Counted from the first letter of the stretch, positions 1 through 15,794 are shown. The stretch is 64,000 bases of DNA from Chrysomallon squamiferum (GCA_012295275.1 CM022665.1:8009976-8073975), one strand, 5' to 3'. A program made the numbers and translations. Notes: generated from the sequence alone by a model not told the origin.

Positions 1-913
1 AGAAGTCAAGACATCACGGACTGGGCAGAATAATCAGACATAAAATCTGTTTGCTTTGGTGCTTCTAGAATCTATATGTCCTCAAGTCTGAAAGGAAATC
101 TTTGTTATGAATTCTAATGTACACACAAAGAACTTGTGTAAAGTCTTGTCTTGTTACTAGAGGCAATTGCACCAACCAGAAATAGCATTAACTAAATTGG
201 TCAGATTAAAGTAAATAGCTGGCAGAACAAGGTTTTTGTTTTTTGTTTTTTTGGTGTTTTTTTGATGAACTGATTTTTCAAATTCAATACATTGCCTGGT
301 TAATAACAGAGTTGTCGGAAGATAATTTCATCATTGCTGACTTGTTGGTGTTATAGTTAAATGTCAGAAATAATAATAATAATTAGAAAAAAGATAAAAC
401 CAATGAAACAATCAAACAAACCAAACAAAAAAAAAACAAAAAAAGAAAGAAAACTTAAAAAAGAAAAAAAAAAACAAGAAAAAAAACACAAAAGAAAAAT
501 GGAGATAAAAACTGTTTGATATTTTACACATTTTTAAAATGATCTTAACACAGTAACTTTGGTATTGATCTTTACCTGTGTATAAAAACCTACTAAAATG
601 TGAAATGAAAAAAAAAAAATATATATATATATATATATAATGTGTTAGGAATATAGTCTGAAGCAGATAATGAAAATTATCTCTAAATGTCTCAAACTGC
701 TAATAGAGAACATTTACTGCTGAATTTCGGCCACTATAGCTTTATTATTGTAATTAGTTGTAAATAACAAAACAAAGGCATGATGTAAACATCAATACTG
801 AAAAATACCTATAACAATATTGAAGTAGGATTGCAGACATACATATATTTCTTTAAAAAATATATAAAAACTATAATAATAATAATAATAATTTACTTTC
901 CTGTAATGCTCAC
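1..913 (-). other. TULP4-like intron, open at the left edge
   Basis: Non-coding, A+T-rich sequence with A-rich runs (about 400-500 and 607-620) and a short TA repeat near 620-640. I see no exon here. Confidence 0.6.
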
Positions 914-2118
914 CTTTTGTTTAAGCTGTGATTTCTGGAAGGTTTCTAAATTTTTATATCCTCGACCTTGTTTGATTTCTGCAAGAGCAATGAGCAAATC
1001 TTCATCAGAACTGTCCACAGCTCTGGAATGGTTACATTTTCTCTTAAACACCGGACTCAGATGCTGAGTTTTGTTTCTAAGGACTTCTTCACGTAGTCGC
1101 CTTGTAGGTGAGTTATTACGGTGTATGGGTGATGCTGGTAATGAAGCACTCTGCAATATTTCAATTCCACTGCCATTGGTGAAAGATGAATCACATAAAG
1201 AGTTTGATACAACATCCATCCCTCTGTCCACAGAGCCATGAGCTACAGGCAAAATGTCACTGAGATCTAACAAGTTTGCTGACTCATCCTCTGCAAGAAC
1301 TGAATCACAGCTGTTTCTTTTGGAATAATTTTTCACACTATTAGCAGTTTTGGTGGTGTCAGTTGGGTTTTCTCCCACTGACCCTTGTTGAGCAAGATAT
1401 AAACGCCTCTGTAAATCTACATTTGTGGGAGCAGTTGGACTGCAATCACCCACAAGGTTATTTTCAAATGGCATTTCAGTATTTTCTGGTGCCTCATCAT
1501 CAATATATTTTAAAGCCTGACCTGCAGGGTCTGCCCACCGACAATTGTTCTGAGACACTCTGGAAGATGCCATCTGATCTGGTTCAACTGAATTTGAAAC
1601 ATATCTGGGCACTTGGGCAGTTGCATCCGACTTGGAAATGACAACAGTTGCACCACTAGTTGTAGTAGAGGTTTGTTGCATATTGGAAGATCTAACAGAA
1701 CTAAGCTGCATACTTTTAACTTTAGGGCGAGCACCTTGGGTAGCATAGATATCATTAGAAACACTGCTGTCGGAACCCGTCTCTTTCTGAAGAACAGAGT
1801 TGTGGTTTAGTCCGTTCCGAACAGGTGAAAGTGATCTACACCTGAAGCTGCCTGACTGTGCTAAGCGATTTGGCAAGAAAGAAGCTGTCTGATTGTCTGA
1901 TGTCAGACTAACATGGCCATTCATTGTACCATTGACTGCACCACTGAAGGAATGGCCTACATCTTCTACGTGGTTTGGTGACCTGCGATTGGCAGGTCTG
2001 CCTGTAGGTTGCACATCTACTGATATCTGATTGGCCATGGTGGTTTCTGGAGCAACAGGAATGTTTCTTTCAGAGAGAATGTCTGCAAGTAGTTCACTTT
2101 CTACATTATCACCACACA
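914..2118 (-). CDS. TULP4: TULP4-like coding exon 11 (long polar linker)
   Basis: 1205 nt (residues 621-1022), a long Ser/Asn/Thr-rich, probably disordered linker. It has short motifs such as SPTRRLREEVLRNK and a DSSDEDLLIALAEI stretch close to the end. The acceptor is TTTTTAG|TG. The donor AAG|GTGAGC at 914/913 is strong; reading through it instead would add six residues and a TAA. The family's C-terminal tubby segment is missing here, so splicing onward past the left edge is the better model. Confidence 0.85.
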
Positions 2119-3791
2119 CTAAAAACAGACACAAAACTGATAAATAAATAAACAGATATAAATGGCAATTCTTAAGTTGATAATAATAATAATAATAATA
2201 ATAATAATGCTTCAAAGTATTTGACAACTTAAAACTGATAAATAAATAAACACATATATCAGTAATTCTTTATTATTATAGAATTTTTTTTTTCATTAAC
2301 TTTACAGTTGCAAATACCTGATTTTGTAAATACTGAATGTAATATTGTTGTACATGGGTGATTACTTCAGTAAGATAAGACATCATTCACTGTTATTAAG
2401 ATGAGAACATTATGTTTAACAGTGTTATTACCCCATTGTTATATAAAGCTAAAGAGTTATCTGTATACAACAGGACATTACAGTACTGTTATAAAGAACT
2501 ATACATTACTGTATTTTTAACAGCACATTACAGAACTATATTGTTCTAAAGAGCTAAACATTACTATAAGCTTCTTTTTTTAGATTGGAAAGCAGAAACT
2601 GAAAATACAAGTTATTAGTTAGCTACCATGAAGGACAGTAATAAGCTGCCAGCGAAAAAGTAAAGTAACTTTTCTCCAATAACCTGATGTGAAAATATGG
2701 ACCAGTATGTACCAGACTGTGAATACTATTTCGTTCTAAATAATGCTATTCTGATTAAACTAATGAATAAAGAGACAAGTAATGAGCAAAAAACAAGAAC
2801 ATTTATTGAATTTGTCAGGCAGAGTGAAAGCTGATATTAGAGAATGTTTCTCCAAACTAAAACAAAATTAAGTAATGGAGATATTCGATCACCTTAATGT
2901 GACAGTCGTTTTTGACCACTTATTATTATTTCCAATGGTTTCAGTCATTTATTACTAAAATATATTTTCTTGAACATCTAATCGAATTTCTGGTTGCATC
3001 TGGCATCTCAGCTTTAATATATTACTTCTGAGAGATGACAGTATTCTTTTACCTTATTTTAAGAGTTTATAATCTTCATGACACCTATGTATGTGCTGTC
3101 AATGTCATGATATTAAATTTTACAATCTTGTTTTTCAATCTTGTTTGCATTGCCATGTTATAAGTATATTAGTTCTTTATTTTGTATATTTGTTTAAAAA
3201 AAAAAAAAAAAAAACTGTTGAACATTAATCTATTTCAGTCTTTTAAACTGCAATAAACAAACAAACAAACAAACAAACAAATAAATAAATGATCGCCACG
3301 GTGGAGACCATCTACTCACATGAATCATCTTCATCTTCACTAAATCCTGCAGGTGTGAAATTAGGATCACGAGACAGCTGCTGAGAGCTGCCACTGATCT
3401 CACTGAGGGTGATGGTCATCTGGCGAGGCTGTAGATGAAGGAGACTGGTCTTGTACACCACATGTCCAAGCAGTTCAGACAGGAAAGAGGCACACCCAAC
3501 AATCTGGAACTTGGTCCCCCAAATATTTGATGTTACTTCCACAAGTTTGCTGCTCTGAAATAAAAAGAAAAAAAATTATTGTTTAAAACTTGTGTGTGTG
3601 TGTGTGTGTATTTCACATCTTTTGTGGCACTTGCACATTATATCTATGTAATGTCTTGATAAAAGTTGCCTGTTAAATATATGCATATACACAATTGAAA
3701 TTTTAAAAAATTGTTGTATAATGATATCTGATATAATATCTGCAGTTATATACCATCTTTCTGTCATGTGTTATTGGTTAGCAGCAAATGA

Positions 3792-3829
<38 letters not shown>

Positions 3830-6800
3830 ACATTCACACACACACAACACACACACACACACACACACACAACACACACATACACACACACACACACCAG
3901 TCAGGTCTTCATTACTGATATATCACAGCTTTCTAGTCAATAAAAGTGTGTAGATGCTAAATATTGTATAAATAAATAGGCATTTCATTATTTATCCTTT
4001 TATATATTAACAGTGCTTTGTATCTGTTGTATCAGAGAGCTTTCTGGTCTATAAAAAAGTGAATGTGTGTGTGTGTGTGTGTGTAAATGAATAAATAATA
4101 AAATACCTATTTATTTATAGCATATTTAACTTTTAAGGGCATAATATATGATTGATTTAGCAATAAGACCAAAAAGTAAGAAAATCCATCAGTCTGTGTA
4201 ATGTTTTTCATGAGGAAAAAGCATTAAACTGAGAGATTTAGCTTTTATGAATGATCAACTGTGTTATAGAACTGTGTGGATTGAACAGTGAGGTGATAAA
4301 ATGACTGGCATGTTCAACATGATACTAATGGCACGGAAATGGGATGGTCAGAACAATGGATAAACATTAAATATTCATTCAAACAGTGATACTTAGTTCA
4401 TAGATTCATATATATCCATGCCAGTACGTACAGGTGACCAAAGATACTGTTTCAGATTTCTTCTACAGATGTACTACATTGATCAACTATTTCAGTAACC
4501 TTTAGATCATCAGAAGTAATAACAAAGATTTCATGATAGATTTGTACAAACAATTTCTTGATCAGACATATATTCATGGAACCTGACTTTTTTACAGAGA
4601 TATTTCACTGGTTACACTGTTACAGTACAGGTAGTAATTGACAAATACAATTATTATGAATGTTCATCTTACAATATTATATTCAAAAACACTGACATTG
4701 AAAAGCACGGTAAAAATTTATATTCAGCATAAGTAAATATAAATATGGTAAATTTTAATAGGATATATTTACTAAAATAAGATAAACTGTATATAATTTG
4801 GTATTTGTTATTTCTGAACTTTATAAATACATTTTTTTATTTGATAATTCTAATAAAAAAGTGAATCATATCAATGGTATGCAAACATGACATAAACAGT
4901 TATCAGTTTTACAAAACAGTAAATAAATGAATGATATATATATGAAATATTGACGTTTAATGTTTATCAAACATTTGTAATATGCTTAGTTATAAATCCT
5001 GTAGCATGACAAAATGACTATCTATATTTTACTGAACAAAATATTAGTATATTTTTGCATACATGAATCACAAAGTGTTTCCTGGTAAATATTCTAACTA
5101 ACCAGAGTGACAAGGAAAAGAAACAGCTTCAAGCAAGCAGGAAGAAAATTACTGAAAATTGCTCACTGGAGACAGTACCATATGATGTTTGAGTGATGTG
5201 CCTGTCTGATATATTTTCAGTGATTTTATTTCTGTTGGTTTGATAGGCTCTTTGTAACAGCCTGTAATTTAAAAATCTAAGGTATTTTTTAAGAGATATG
5301 GAAAAAAAAGAAAGAAAGAAAGAAAGAAAGAGAAGGTTCCACTTCTATTCTTCTTCACATTAAAGTCTGTATACTATTAAAACAATCACAACTCTACCAA
5401 AGTTCCAATATAAAAAGAAAAAGAACAACAGCAATGAAACCAATTTACAATGAAACATTCAAAAGTAAATTATTCATTTTCAAGATAAACAAAGTTATAT
5501 GCAATTTAATGTTTTTTGTTACTGTGATATACTTCTAATGTACCTATTTTCAAACATACACACAATACAGTCTTTCAAACAAAAACAATATTTAGAAAAT
5601 TAAAACAACAGAACTCTCAAAAAAATTAAAATTCTGATCCATATTATTAGTTCCAATATTATTATTTTTCTAGAAACACCACGTGGTATTCCAGCTTACA
5701 TTTGTGAACTTATTCTTATAAAGAATCATACTGATTAGACAGTTTTATAGCTAAAATAGTTTTTGAATTTTAAAAACAGTTTAAAAAAAAAAAAAAAAGA
5801 AAGAAAGAAAAAGAAATATAACAAAAGAAAACAAAGAACTGCATGAAGATCAGTGTCTTGTTACAGCTCAATCAATAATGACAAAATATGTACATCGTGT
5901 GACAAAAGCAAATGAACTTCATTTTATGCATAAAGTTAATGAGCAAGCATTCAAAAGATTTATTCTAGATAAAGACTGTAATTAGCATGTCAAATATTCC
6001 CAGTAGCATCTCATTAATTAAAAATCTGTCATTATGGCATGCTAGCCTGAGTCTTCTTACTTTTATGACTGTTGTAAAAACGCATTTTTCAAAGAGAAAA
6101 ACCAATTTTCTCAGCATTTTGAAAATACAAGATATCATAGCAATGTGTTTCATCCATTGATGAATTGAAAGTTGTGTGAAAAGGTTACAAAGATATATTA
6201 CCACCTTGATAAAATGACTTGATATTAGATGAGGCAGACTGGAATGTGATAGAGGACACTGTGTGAAATCAAAGACAGGAGATATCTTTTTATAAAAATA
6301 ATATAGTAAAATATATTATTAATCAGGATTTTTACTGATATATGGGGGAAATTTTTCTATGCTTGAAGATCTTTTAATTAACAAAAATTAATTATGTCAT
6401 CCTCATATACATTACTCTTGAATTAGCTTGTGGAAATATGGAAAGGATGAATATTTTAAATTTTATTGAAAACTGTTTTGAATTTAAAATTAACTAAGCA
6501 AATAAAGAAGACCAGTGAACATATTCTTTTGTTAATAGGTCAAAATGCCACATGCAGTTCAGTTTGATACAATCGCAAAAAGAGATAAATCAAAATAAAA
6601 TCTAATTTTAAATAATGCTATAAATAAAATTCAGACTTCAAACTAAAGAAACAATATTTTAAATATTTAATTTAAAATTTTACATTACAAAGATAATTAC
6701 TGTTCATTTTGCTGTAATACATCTTTAAATCATATTTTAAAACATTTATACTTAAATAAGACAAAACATTAACTGCAAACTGGATAAACCAGACATGCGT

Positions 6801-9800
6801 AACAAATTGTATTTATCTACAGAGTAATTCCAGTGTTTCTCTGATGTAATTGTTTGGCTGTGGATTACAAACACAATTACACAAAATGAAAAACCATCCT
6901 GACATGATGTAATAAATAGGAATGTGGCCTGCAAATATTCCCCCTCCATGCAGCTTTTTCCCAAGTGAATATTTCCTCTGATCAATCAATAAGAAGCAAT
7001 AACTATAAATGTGTTACTCCCTAGGACTAGCAATCAACGCTAGCAGTGCAATCATTCGAATGAAATACTTTATTGTAATATTGAACTTTGATCATCCAGC
7101 CAAAGCTTCCATGCACATACCATCGACTTGTGGCAATGATAAGCTGCCATGCTAGAAAGCTACAATAAAACTAGGTGATGAAATGATCAGAAAGGATTCA
7201 CACGCAGTGTAATAAGTACAGCACAGTTTATATTCACATCAGACATTTTTAGCTTTATCACATTAAGGCAACCTAAACCTGATATAAGAAATAATAAATT
7301 AGAAGTATTTTTGCTTTACTGGTAGATAGGGCAGACTTTGTGGGCTCTAGTTTGGGAATTGATACTTTGCTAATATTTGTTCTAAATATTTTTAATATTA
7401 TTTCTGGAAACTGTTCATTTAAAAAAAAAAAACTGAAAAAAAAAAAAAAAAAATGTTATTATTTTTATTTAAATTACAAAAATTACTTCACTAAAGTTCA
7501 TAAATATTGTATTCCAATATTAAACATTTTCAAGAACAGAACATCTATTTATCTAATTATAATTTATTTGTGTAGTCTTATGTTTACAACAAATTTAAAA
7601 GAAAAAAAGAAATACTGAATAAAAACAAAAACAACATTAAAACTAAAAATAATAAAAGTAATTTAAAATTACTTTACATTTTTCTAAAGCCAATCATCAA
7701 TAGATTATGAGCTTTTATTCAAAAATGTTTGTAGTTGAAAAACTCAGAATGTTATAGTTACAAAAGATCAATATGTGGAGTTGATGGCAAACCAACTATA
7801 AACTCATCACAAATGTGAATTAAAAATTGAAACTGTCTTTAATTTTTTATTTTTCCATTCAAGAAGTGACTTGCATGCAGTCAGACATTTTGCCACACAA
7901 TATCATCAGAAATTTGTTGTTATTTTTACAAGTAGCCATCTGCCTCTGGAATCTTATATGATACTGCCATATAATTTTAAAATAACACAAAGTGCTTTGA
8001 GGCCTGACATTTGAAACACTGTTATAGGTCAAATCTTCCACCTTCTCTTTTCTAAAAATAATTTTATGAATATTAGTGACACAGCATTTTTCTGAATGGC
8101 CACTGAAAACCCAATCTGGAAAACAAAAAGATAGGTTTGAAAACAATTTCCATTGACTTTAACAGAGGTGATATACTTAATTAATCCATCAAACTCTCAG
8201 TTTTATTGCTTCTCAATATCCAAGAAAACATGCTACATTGGTTTCTTTTTCAGTTTAAAAATGAATTAGATCTCTTCTTAATGGATTTTAATTTTGTTCA
8301 AATGGTTTGAGCTTCAAGAACAAGCAAATGTGCACTGATGAAAGTTCTATACAGCAGGTAAAATGACAATCCCTGAACTTCATTTGGAATAATGTGATCA
8401 AATTTCTCAATGACTGATCATAATGGTAAATCTCAAGGGAACCACCTGATGAAATGAATTTTCAGACAAGAGTGCACAAGAGAAAAATTATCTCAGTGTT
8501 GACAGTATTCTATTTATAATACATCAACCATCCTTGTTAAAATTAATAACATGTCTCTGTAACAACAGCTTAGCTGTCAGTGACTGTACTGAATCCTAGC
8601 AAATAAAAAGTAATGAAAAGTTTTAACAGAGGAAATAAAAATGTTTGTATTAAACAAATAATCTCATCTTAAAGTTCTACTAGTTTAACTTCAGAGGATA
8701 CAGACTTTGTAAACCTTTCATCCTTATTTCATCTGCGAATAGTTTTCCCATTACTTGTTCAGTGTAGTAATGTTTAACAAATTATAAATCTGGAAGAAAA
8801 ATAATACTTTCAGATCTGGCTTGCTGAAAACAATTTAGGGATATTTAAAATATATCTGCTTGATATTTCTGGGAGAAAAAATATATAAAAAAAGATTTTC
8901 TAAAATCAGTATGTAGTTGTCTTTTTTTTTTGTTTTTGTCTTTTTTACATTAAATTAAAAAATTCAAAATTAGAGGCAAATTATTTTAAAATTTGTTTTG
9001 TTTCAAAACCAGAATATAAAATCAAATGATCGTTTCATGATTTGTTATGGCTGGGCAAGGTCAAATATCAAATATTTCTTGCATTAGATGAATAATTTTG
9101 AAAATATACTCCAAAAGTTATGGACAGTGTTAAACTCAGACTGTACAATGATTAGGCATTTCTTCCAACTAACTTACAGTATTAAAGTTTCAGCCATTTT
9201 AGATGTTTATGCAACAGGCTATAGTAAAGTGAATGTCAAAATTATTGACAAATGATATTCATCTTGGCCAAAATGTGGAGTTTTGTCTATTATGTACTTC
9301 TTCTGCCTTGATGGAATAGTGATAAACAAAAGTTAATGGGAATAGAACAAAGATAACAGAAGATGGCTATCAAATCTAAGACCAGACATTCTGTCTAAAA
9401 GCTGCTACTTTTATGAGAACGTCAGATATTAGGCAGCTCAACATTAATTTCCTATTCAGATGCAATATTGGTTTTTTCATTAAACAAACACATACTGAGG
9501 ACATATAAACAAAATGTGTCTTAGAATAAGTAGAAAATTACTTTTTGTATTTTTTGAAAAGTATTAAAATTATTAATAATTATTCCTGAATTAAAAGTTG
9601 AAATAAGAAAGGTTTGATCAATAAATGGAATAATAAAAATAAATAATAATAAATAAATAAATAACTATGATGATGAAGATAAACTGTGAAAAATGATCAA
9701 TACTAACTGCTGCATCAATCACACTTTTAATTTGTTAAGTGTTATCTCCCAGACTATTAATCGTTTCAATAAGCTTTGCTCTAACTCAATTTTTCTGCAC

Positions 9801-12222
9801 TGCTTGAGAAGACGACCACCGAAATCTGATAGCCAAACATTTGATTTAATTAACAAATGATTTCTCAATTTAATTTATTTTTTCATTCATCAAACAGTTG
9901 AGTTTTAGGATTAATTAATCATGGATACATGTTTCAAAGGTTTTAATGAAAAATGTAAAACTGTGATTCTAGAACTAGTGTGTTCTCATGTCAAAGTCAA
10001 CTTAAACTTTGAAAAAAGAAATATAACACACAAGCTTTTCAAAATATCCTTTTCTTCTTTATATTTTCAGTTTCATTATTCCTTTTTTTTTTCATTCTTT
10101 TTTCTTTTCTTTTCTTCTCCTTCTCTCTTTAAACCTCTAATTTAAACTGAAAAAGTAAACACCAGTCCTTTGATTAAAGTAACACCGATTCTACAAGAAA
10201 CTCATTTTTGCAGCTATCCAATTACTTAACCAACCAGCTCTCACTTTCTTCAAAGTAATTTGTTTTTATAACCTGTGTCCAGATTCTCTTTTCTTTTGAT
10301 ATAGCAGTGTTATGCAACTCACACATACACACACATAACCATACACAAAAAAAGAGGAAGGACAGCAGACAGGAGAGTGAGACAAAGAGATTAATTACAC
10401 ATGTCATTAATATAATAAGAATTATTAACTGTTAATACATTTGCTGTATCAAACAGTTAGACGTTTCTTCAGATTAGATATTCCAAACTATTGGTAGCCC
10501 TGAATATGTTTTATATCTGATATTCCAAACTATTGGTAGCCCCGAATATGTTTTATGTCTGATGACTTTACTATCAGTTTTAGTTTTTAAAAGGTAGTCT
10601 AGAAAACTAAGTATAGCATTTAAATTCTAACCTGCTATAACAAACAGATCACTGAACACATTCACTTAAAGGAATACTCAAATAATCCATTGTCGCTGCC
10701 ATGTTTGCTTAATCGTATTTAACGATATTACTGCTTATCATTTATATTTATATATTTAATTATACACTGATGAAAATGAGCACAACAATTTTTATAAATT
10801 AGCTTCCTAATCAAAACAATTTGTTACATCTAGTAACGTAATAATATGTGTTTTAAAACTATTAAACTTATTCTCACATGTAATTTATCTATGGCAATTA
10901 ATTGTTATTAGTGAGGTTCTGGACCTCTGTTTCTTTTCTGTGTTTTTTTATTGTAGTTTTTCTGTATTAGAATTCTTGCTGGGCTTTATTATGGAGTCTG
11001 TATTAAAATGTATGCCTTTATTCTATTTTATATATTTGTTTTTTTATATTAAAAAGAGATAACTAGATACTAGAGAACCAGATGCACTGAGGACACCTAT
11101 TTTGATAAAATATTTAGCATCATTTACATTCATGTCATGAATTTCATTTCTCAGATTTTTCTCTTTTTTTTGTTATTTTGTTGTTTTTTTTTTTTTTTTA
11201 CTTTTTGAAAGTAATTACTTCTAACTTCTCTCCTATAAATTTAAAAAATACTTCTTGTAAAAAACTTTAAAAATTAAAATAAGAGAAAAATAAAATGAAA
11301 TGTAGCTTATTCTTTCAAAGTTCAGGAACAAATCAGCTGAAAAAAGTCTTGGGAGCAATTTATCTCCAGGCAACATGTCAGACAATGATCACTTCATAGT
11401 GAAGAGAGTGGAACATTAAAATGCATCACTTATCAAAAGGCTGAAATCATGTTAATGGTCCTGTCTAGGGTTAAAGTACCATTAAAACTGTTGTTGTCAG
11501 TGATAAAAAGGTAAAAAATAGGATAGTAATAGGAAAAATGGGAAGACTATAAACTACTTTACTGGAAAACAAGATCAGACAGCAAATGAAGTTAATGCCC
11601 TCAGAACTGTATACCGCTGGTGATTATCCGCTGTGAAAAATAGATTTCCTCAGAGACAGATAATTATAAGGGACGATAAATGTTTTTAATTTTGGACTAG
11701 ATAAATGTTAATATTAAATATTTGATCTTTTTATTTTTTGACAATAAAAAAAAAATAAATAAAAAATAAAAAAATAAAATAAATAAAAATTATATTTCTA
11801 TCCATGGTAATTTACTAACACAATTATATTCCTAATAAATAATTAAGCTATCCATTTTTTTACCATTTTGCCATTGTGATTCTGTGAGCTTCAGAATGGT
11901 AATGTACACAGGAATTGCGGAATAATCTTTCTGTCATGATAATTTACAAAGAAACAGAAGACATTAGCAAGAAAAAACAATTTCGTCTGTGTGTGTAATT
12001 AATGCAAATCAGCAGCAAGCATATCTTTCTATTACAAATGATATTAAAAAGATGTTAATCTTCAACTTTTATTTTATAACCAGCCATATTTTAAGTAAAG
12101 ATTAAACTACTTCTTGCAAAGTTTCACATCAACATTAATAAACATCTGAACTTTATCTTGAAAAACAGATAATACTGGAAAATTATTTCTGGAAAGTTTA
12201 TAGGACAAACAAAAACAAAAAC

Positions 12223-12254
<32 letters not shown>

Positions 12255-15234
12255 TAAATAAATAAATCATAGTTGTTGTTTTTGATGTGTTTTTTGTCTG
12301 TTTTTCTAAATCTGAAAAATCCCATCTATGTTATAAGCTTATTCATGCAGGAAGTACCTTAATCCACTCTAAACTGCCCAAATCAATAAATCCTTCAAAA
12401 AAGCATTCAATTTATGACAAAAAAGATTTCAAAAGATATGAAAAATAAGAAGTTTTTATGTATCTGCCAAACTTTTAACTGTACAAATATAATGTCATTA
12501 CATACAGAATCCTTTATTTTTAAAACTAGTGTGTAAAAATCATAAATTTAATCTTTACTCACATAATTAAGAAAAAAGAAGTTACTTTTGCTTTATATAC
12601 TATTCAGAAAAACAAAGGGAGTTTTGCAACTTAAAGTTATTATTACTATTGATAAATGATAATTAAAAAGATTGTGTAAATTTGATGCCATAAGATTGCA
12701 ATGGAAAACTTGTCTTTAATGGTCAACCATTTGACACCAAAGTTAAGATATATCAAGATAATATCTAACTAATTTTCTAACATACTAACTTAATATGAAT
12801 AAACAAAATAGATTTCTGAATTTGTGAATTTGTAAATATATCTTACAAATATTGATAGAATCTAAAAAGTTCTTAAGTGCATAGTGCATAAAAAAATACA
12901 AAATAAGAAATTGAGCTTATTTAACAGAGAAAGTGGAAATATTTATTTACAAAATATCTTTGAATGAAAATCAATAGTTTATAAGAATCACTGAACACAG
13001 AACTGCAAAACCATAATTGCAAGTGACAAGTGACTTAAATAAACTGATTTACCAGATAACCTTCATGATCTAAGTGAATAACTCAAATACTATTAAAGTT
13101 TTTTTTTTAAATCAAAACTTTTCTGAAAGACTAAAACAGCTGGCTTCCAGAAGATATGTTAGAATCTTTTTATTAATTTAGCAAATTGCAATCACTCATA
13201 CAGAAAATCTATCAATATTAATTTTTTGCTAACATCTTACAGAAGATACAAACTAGGTTGTTTTGAATTTGCCATATTTCATTTAAGACAAAACTAAGAG
13301 CTAAAATATTCTGTTTCTGTCAGGTATTATTGAAGGATATACTTCTTTTTTTTTTAATTACTATTCCATACAAATAGTAATGAATACTTTTATTAAAAAA
13401 TATATATTTTTCAACATGTTGTACATGTCAGTATGTTTTTATAAACTAGATTGTTTTCAGTATTTTATTAAGATATATCTGCTGTGGCCTAAAAATTACA
13501 CTGAGAATTATGTAGTAGAATTTATCAGGGCTGAAATAACAAATTCTATCATTCTTTATAACATTGGTGAAACAAAAAAAAGAAAAAGAAATCCAAAAAC
13601 AACAACCACCATAAAACAAATGAATATCAATATGTATTTTGCAAAATAAGTATCCTAATTAAACTGGCAAATACTTTTATTTTTTAAAGATTTGTTTTAT
13701 TTTTTAATCTTTTCTAAGGGCTCTTTGATCTCAAAGTTCTGAAGTAAAATCAAAGTAATATCTAAAATAAACATTTATTTAAAAGGCTAAATGTTATACT
13801 GATCATTTGAGCAATGTATTTCTGTAGTGGACTAACATTTACATTTCTATATCAAATATTATTATAATGAAAACACATAATCACTGAACTAAACTATAAT
13901 TTAATTTGAAAACATGAAAGAGAATGAAGAATATGGAGGTGAAAAAAGAGAGAAATATTTGAATTTCTTTTTACATAATATGAAGAAGTCAATGTGTATG
14001 ATTTCCCAATATTATGTAAAATGGCCAGAAGCTTTTCTGACAATAAATTCAGAAATATATATTTAATTTAAGAAATAATGAAAAAACAATTTAAAAAAAA
14101 TTAATATATATTTGGCATTTTATATAGTTTAAAAAAAAATTGCTGCTCATTAAAACTGATTTAAACACCTGTTATAAAACCAACATTATATGGGTTTTAT
14201 GTGCTTGCTATAATCTGGATATTATTTTACTTTATTTCAGATACATGGCTGCCTTTACATGAGAATGGATAATGATGTATAAAGTGCAGACAAAAGTACA
14301 GAAGCTTAAGGTTGTCATCTTATAGCAGTTCATTAAGTGATCTATATGTGCTACATAAGCTCTGTGGGTTTAATCTACCTTCTGATGTCATTATACAACT
14401 GTTCAACACATATAACATTTTGTGAATTTTATTCCTAATTCTAATTGGTTGTGTTGCATAGTAATCTGTATATAATATGTAATGTTATAAAATTGTTTAC
14501 TTGTTTATTTATTATTTTGCAATTTCTTTCAAGTGGACATAAACAGCTATTCGAATGATTTTATATTGTGTATTATGAAATTTATTTTTATTTCTGATAC
14601 AAGATATCTATGTATGATATACTCTGGGAATATGTGGTCAGGCATCAGCTCTATCCTGTGAAGGTTAGAATGGTGTATATGTAGCAAGGTTTGGCCAAAC
14701 TGCACTTGCCATTCAACTTGAGCTGATATTTTAAGACTAACCAGTTAGTTCTTTTATCCTGCAGTGCTAAATAATCCAAAAATTAAATAAAAGTAACGTT
14801 TTATTTATGAAATCACTGCTCTCATGAATGCTAGAGACATGTGTACAGATTTTGTTTTTGCCTACAAAACCTGTATGTTAAAACAAAACAGTTCTAAAAT
14901 AAAAATAATTGATTACTTTTAAAAGAAAAATCTGTTTTCAAAATGGCCTTTTGAGATCTAAACCTGCAATTAAACACTAAAGAAGTAATTCCAAACAACA
15001 TAAAATATAAATAACAAGTAATTTATCAAAGTAAAAAACATAGTTCCTACCCAAAAAACTAAATTTTTGGTCAGTGACTGTAAATAAAAAAGATTATCCA
15101 GTCATACCTTGCCATTATTATATTTGCAGGATGCTATACTATACAGGTATAATTACATATCAATCATTATAAGTTAGATCAAAAGTTCAAGTGACATATG
15201 TAAAATATGAATTTCTATGAACACCCCTATTATA

Positions 15235-15321
<87 letters not shown>

Positions 15322-15759
15322 GTGTGTGTGTGTGTGTGTGTGTTTTGTTAGTACCTCTGGCAGGTTGTCATTATACAGAAGTTCATCAAGTGTGCGGAAT
15401 GTAATACTCCTATCCACCTTTTCTGCACGGAAATGTTTCTGGCGACGTTTTCTCTGCATGCGAGGTGAGCCACATCCTTCCCCAGACACATCAGTATCAG
15501 ACTCAGTGTTGCTGCTGTCATCATTGTGATCTTGTTGATCTAAAACACACACAAAGAAACCCAGTTCGTAACAATCACACACCTATATTATGAAAACAGA
15601 CAGCATAGATGAAAAATGAATGATTATATGTAAAAGGAATATTGAGCTGAAAAACAATGTTAAAATTAGTATCTTTGAACAGATTTAAGACAATAAAAAA
15701 ACAATTAAAAAATCACTAATATTTTTATTTAAAAAGTCATAACTAATTATTTATTAAAA

Positions 15760-15794
<35 letters not shown>

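Larger units (their letters stand above)
2119..3319 (-). other. TULP4-like intron 11/10 with AAT and AAAC repeats
   Basis: The 1.2 kb intron between coding exons 10 and 11. It holds an (AAT)n run at 2181-2208, a degenerate 50 bp-scale repeat at about 2410-2570 and an (AAAC)n/(AAAT)n run at 3253-3290. No other coding signal is seen. Confidence 0.7.
3555..15354 (-). other. TULP4-like 11.8 kb intron
   Basis: Contains a CT/CA composite repeat (3792-3897), small GT and GAAA repeats, A-rich tracts, a 42 bp tandem duplication (10477-10561) and the long TC/TG repeat next to the exon 9 donor. All short ORFs here are A+T-driven and none resembles a protein that I know. Confidence 0.7.
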
